This document shows, one piece after another, positions 14,356 through 14,859 of a stretch of 14,859 bases of DNA. A program made the translations under genes and the position numbers. The notes beneath the pieces were generated by a model that saw nothing but the letters and a program-made list of their open reading frames with translations, was not told where the DNA came from and did not search any database. Within the stretch, counting starts at the first letter, position 1. Every line of letters begins with the position of its first letter. Location: the NCBI GenBank assembly GCA_029264635.1, contig JARIAA010000053.1, forward strand, positions 1-14,859, written 5' to 3'. The stretch is from Psychrobacter sp. GTDB lineage: Bacteria; Pseudomonadota; Gammaproteobacteria; Pseudomonadales; Moraxellaceae.

Positions 14356-14609
14356 CTCTACTATCCTAACATTTAATCGAAACTGCCTGTACTGATCAGT
14401 TTTATCGTTTCCAAACAATTAATACACTCAGATTGACATCCATTGACGGCTACTAAGCCAATATTGTCAAAATTATCTGCGTCCACAAACGAGTTTTACT
14501 CATATTGCTACCGGTAAGCTAGTAGCCTATCTTTCAGGACGATTGGCTAACGACTCAGCGCTATGTATCGAATGTATCGCGCTGGTTCTCTAATAAGGTG
14601 TTCAACGGA

Positions 14610-14859
14610 ATGACGATTTTATCTCATAATTCTACAAGACAGCAGACTGTAACAGACTCAGGGCACCAATTTGATGCCAACCGTCATTGGGCAGCATTTT
14701 TGACATTAGGATTTGGTGCTCACGCCGAAGCTAAGACTAGCATTACTCGCATGAATATAGCCCGCCATTATGGTCCCCTGCGTGTCCAAAGACCGTTCTA
14801 TCCTGAAGGCCGTGATGGTTGCTGTCACGTTTATCTACTGCATCCGCCTGGGGGTATTG
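14610..14859 (+). CDS. ureD: Urease accessory protein UreD (3'-truncated by the window edge)
   Basis: UreD is a scaffold that binds apo-urease and recruits UreF and UreG so that nickel can be delivered to the active site. Only the first 83 residues are in the window. They contain the family's N-terminal features: a leader followed by WAAFLTLGFGAHAEAKT (27-43), and the diagnostic stretch HYGPLRVQRPFYPEG (54-68) followed by CHVYLLHPPGGI. AAGGTG at 14595-14600 places the start at ATG 14610. The rest of the urease genes (ureABCEFG) probably follow to the right, driven by the promoter at 14244-14272. Together with cynS it points to use of urea and cyanate as nitrogen sources. Confidence 0.93.
   Translation, partial: MTILSHNSTRQQTVTDSGHQFDANRHWAAFLTLGFGAHAEAKTSITRMNIARHYGPLRVQRPFYPEGRDGCCHVYLLHPPGGI

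Larger units (their letters stand above)
13983..14609. other. Intergenic region between the divergent hemerythrin-like gene and ureD (627 bases)
   Basis: I find no gene in this stretch. It holds a hairpin at 14048-14070, possible promoters for ureD at 14173-14200 and 14244-14272, and several small hairpins in the leader (14287-14327 and 14334-14355). The minus-strand promoter of the hemerythrin-like gene must also be here but could not be placed. Confidence 0.6.

Noticed and set aside
14433..14467. TTGACA at 14433 and TTGACG at 14443 as further ureD promoters
   Set aside because: No acceptable -10 sequence lies 16 to 18 bases downstream of either.
1..14859. CRISPR arrays, tRNA or rRNA genes, integrase or transposase genes
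   Set aside because: No regularly spaced repeat-spacer pattern, cloverleaf or mobile-element protein was seen in the window.

Overview
The window looks like a chromosomal segment of a gammaproteobacterium of the Moraxellaceae, most likely Psychrobacter or a close relative. The reasons are moderate GC with AT-rich intergenic DNA, a cyanase very close to the E. coli enzyme, and a TMAO-respiration operon of the marine torECAD type. The genus is inferred from gene content and overall character, not from a search.

Layout, left to right. (1) 1-2285: a compact three-gene cluster of PIG-L-type deacetylase, NodS-like SAM methyltransferase and family 2 glycosyltransferase. The first two overlap. A rho-independent terminator lies about 160 bases downstream. 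(2) 2732-6145: cytochrome c maturation genes ccmF and ccmI. The ccmG and ccmH genes usually found between them are absent; an 18-codon reading frame that overlaps the end of ccmF and the start of ccmI sits in their place. A terminator follows ccmI. (3) 6683-11745: torE, torC, torA and torD. They encode a small membrane protein, a pentaheme membrane-anchored c-type cytochrome, the Tat-exported molybdenum TMAO reductase and its chaperone. The torA-torD gap is made of degenerate 15-base and 24-base tandem repeats that stay open in the torD frame. (4) 11746-12115: an intergenic region rich in inverted repeats, including a 72-bp near-perfect palindrome. (5) 12116-13369: mobA and cynS. (6) 13497-13967, minus strand: a hemerythrin-like protein convergent with cynS, with a shared bidirectional terminator between them. 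(7) 14610 to the end: the 5' part of ureD, behind a strong sigma70-type promoter and a leader of about 330 bases.

The genes in (2), (3) and (5) fit one another. CcmF and CcmI serve the attachment of heme to c-type cytochromes such as TorC. MobA makes the bis-MGD cofactor that TorD helps load into TorA before Tat export. TorC then passes electrons from the quinol pool to TorA in the periplasm. No TorT, TorS or TorR genes are visible, so the regulator of the operon is unknown. At the right end, cyanase (cyanate to ammonia and CO2) next to a urease accessory gene suggests a nitrogen-scavenging neighbourhood.

The main candidates for something undescribed are the PIG-L/methyltransferase/glycosyltransferase cluster, the apparent ccmG-ccmH deletion scar, the in-frame repeats before torD, and the 72-bp palindrome upstream of mobA.
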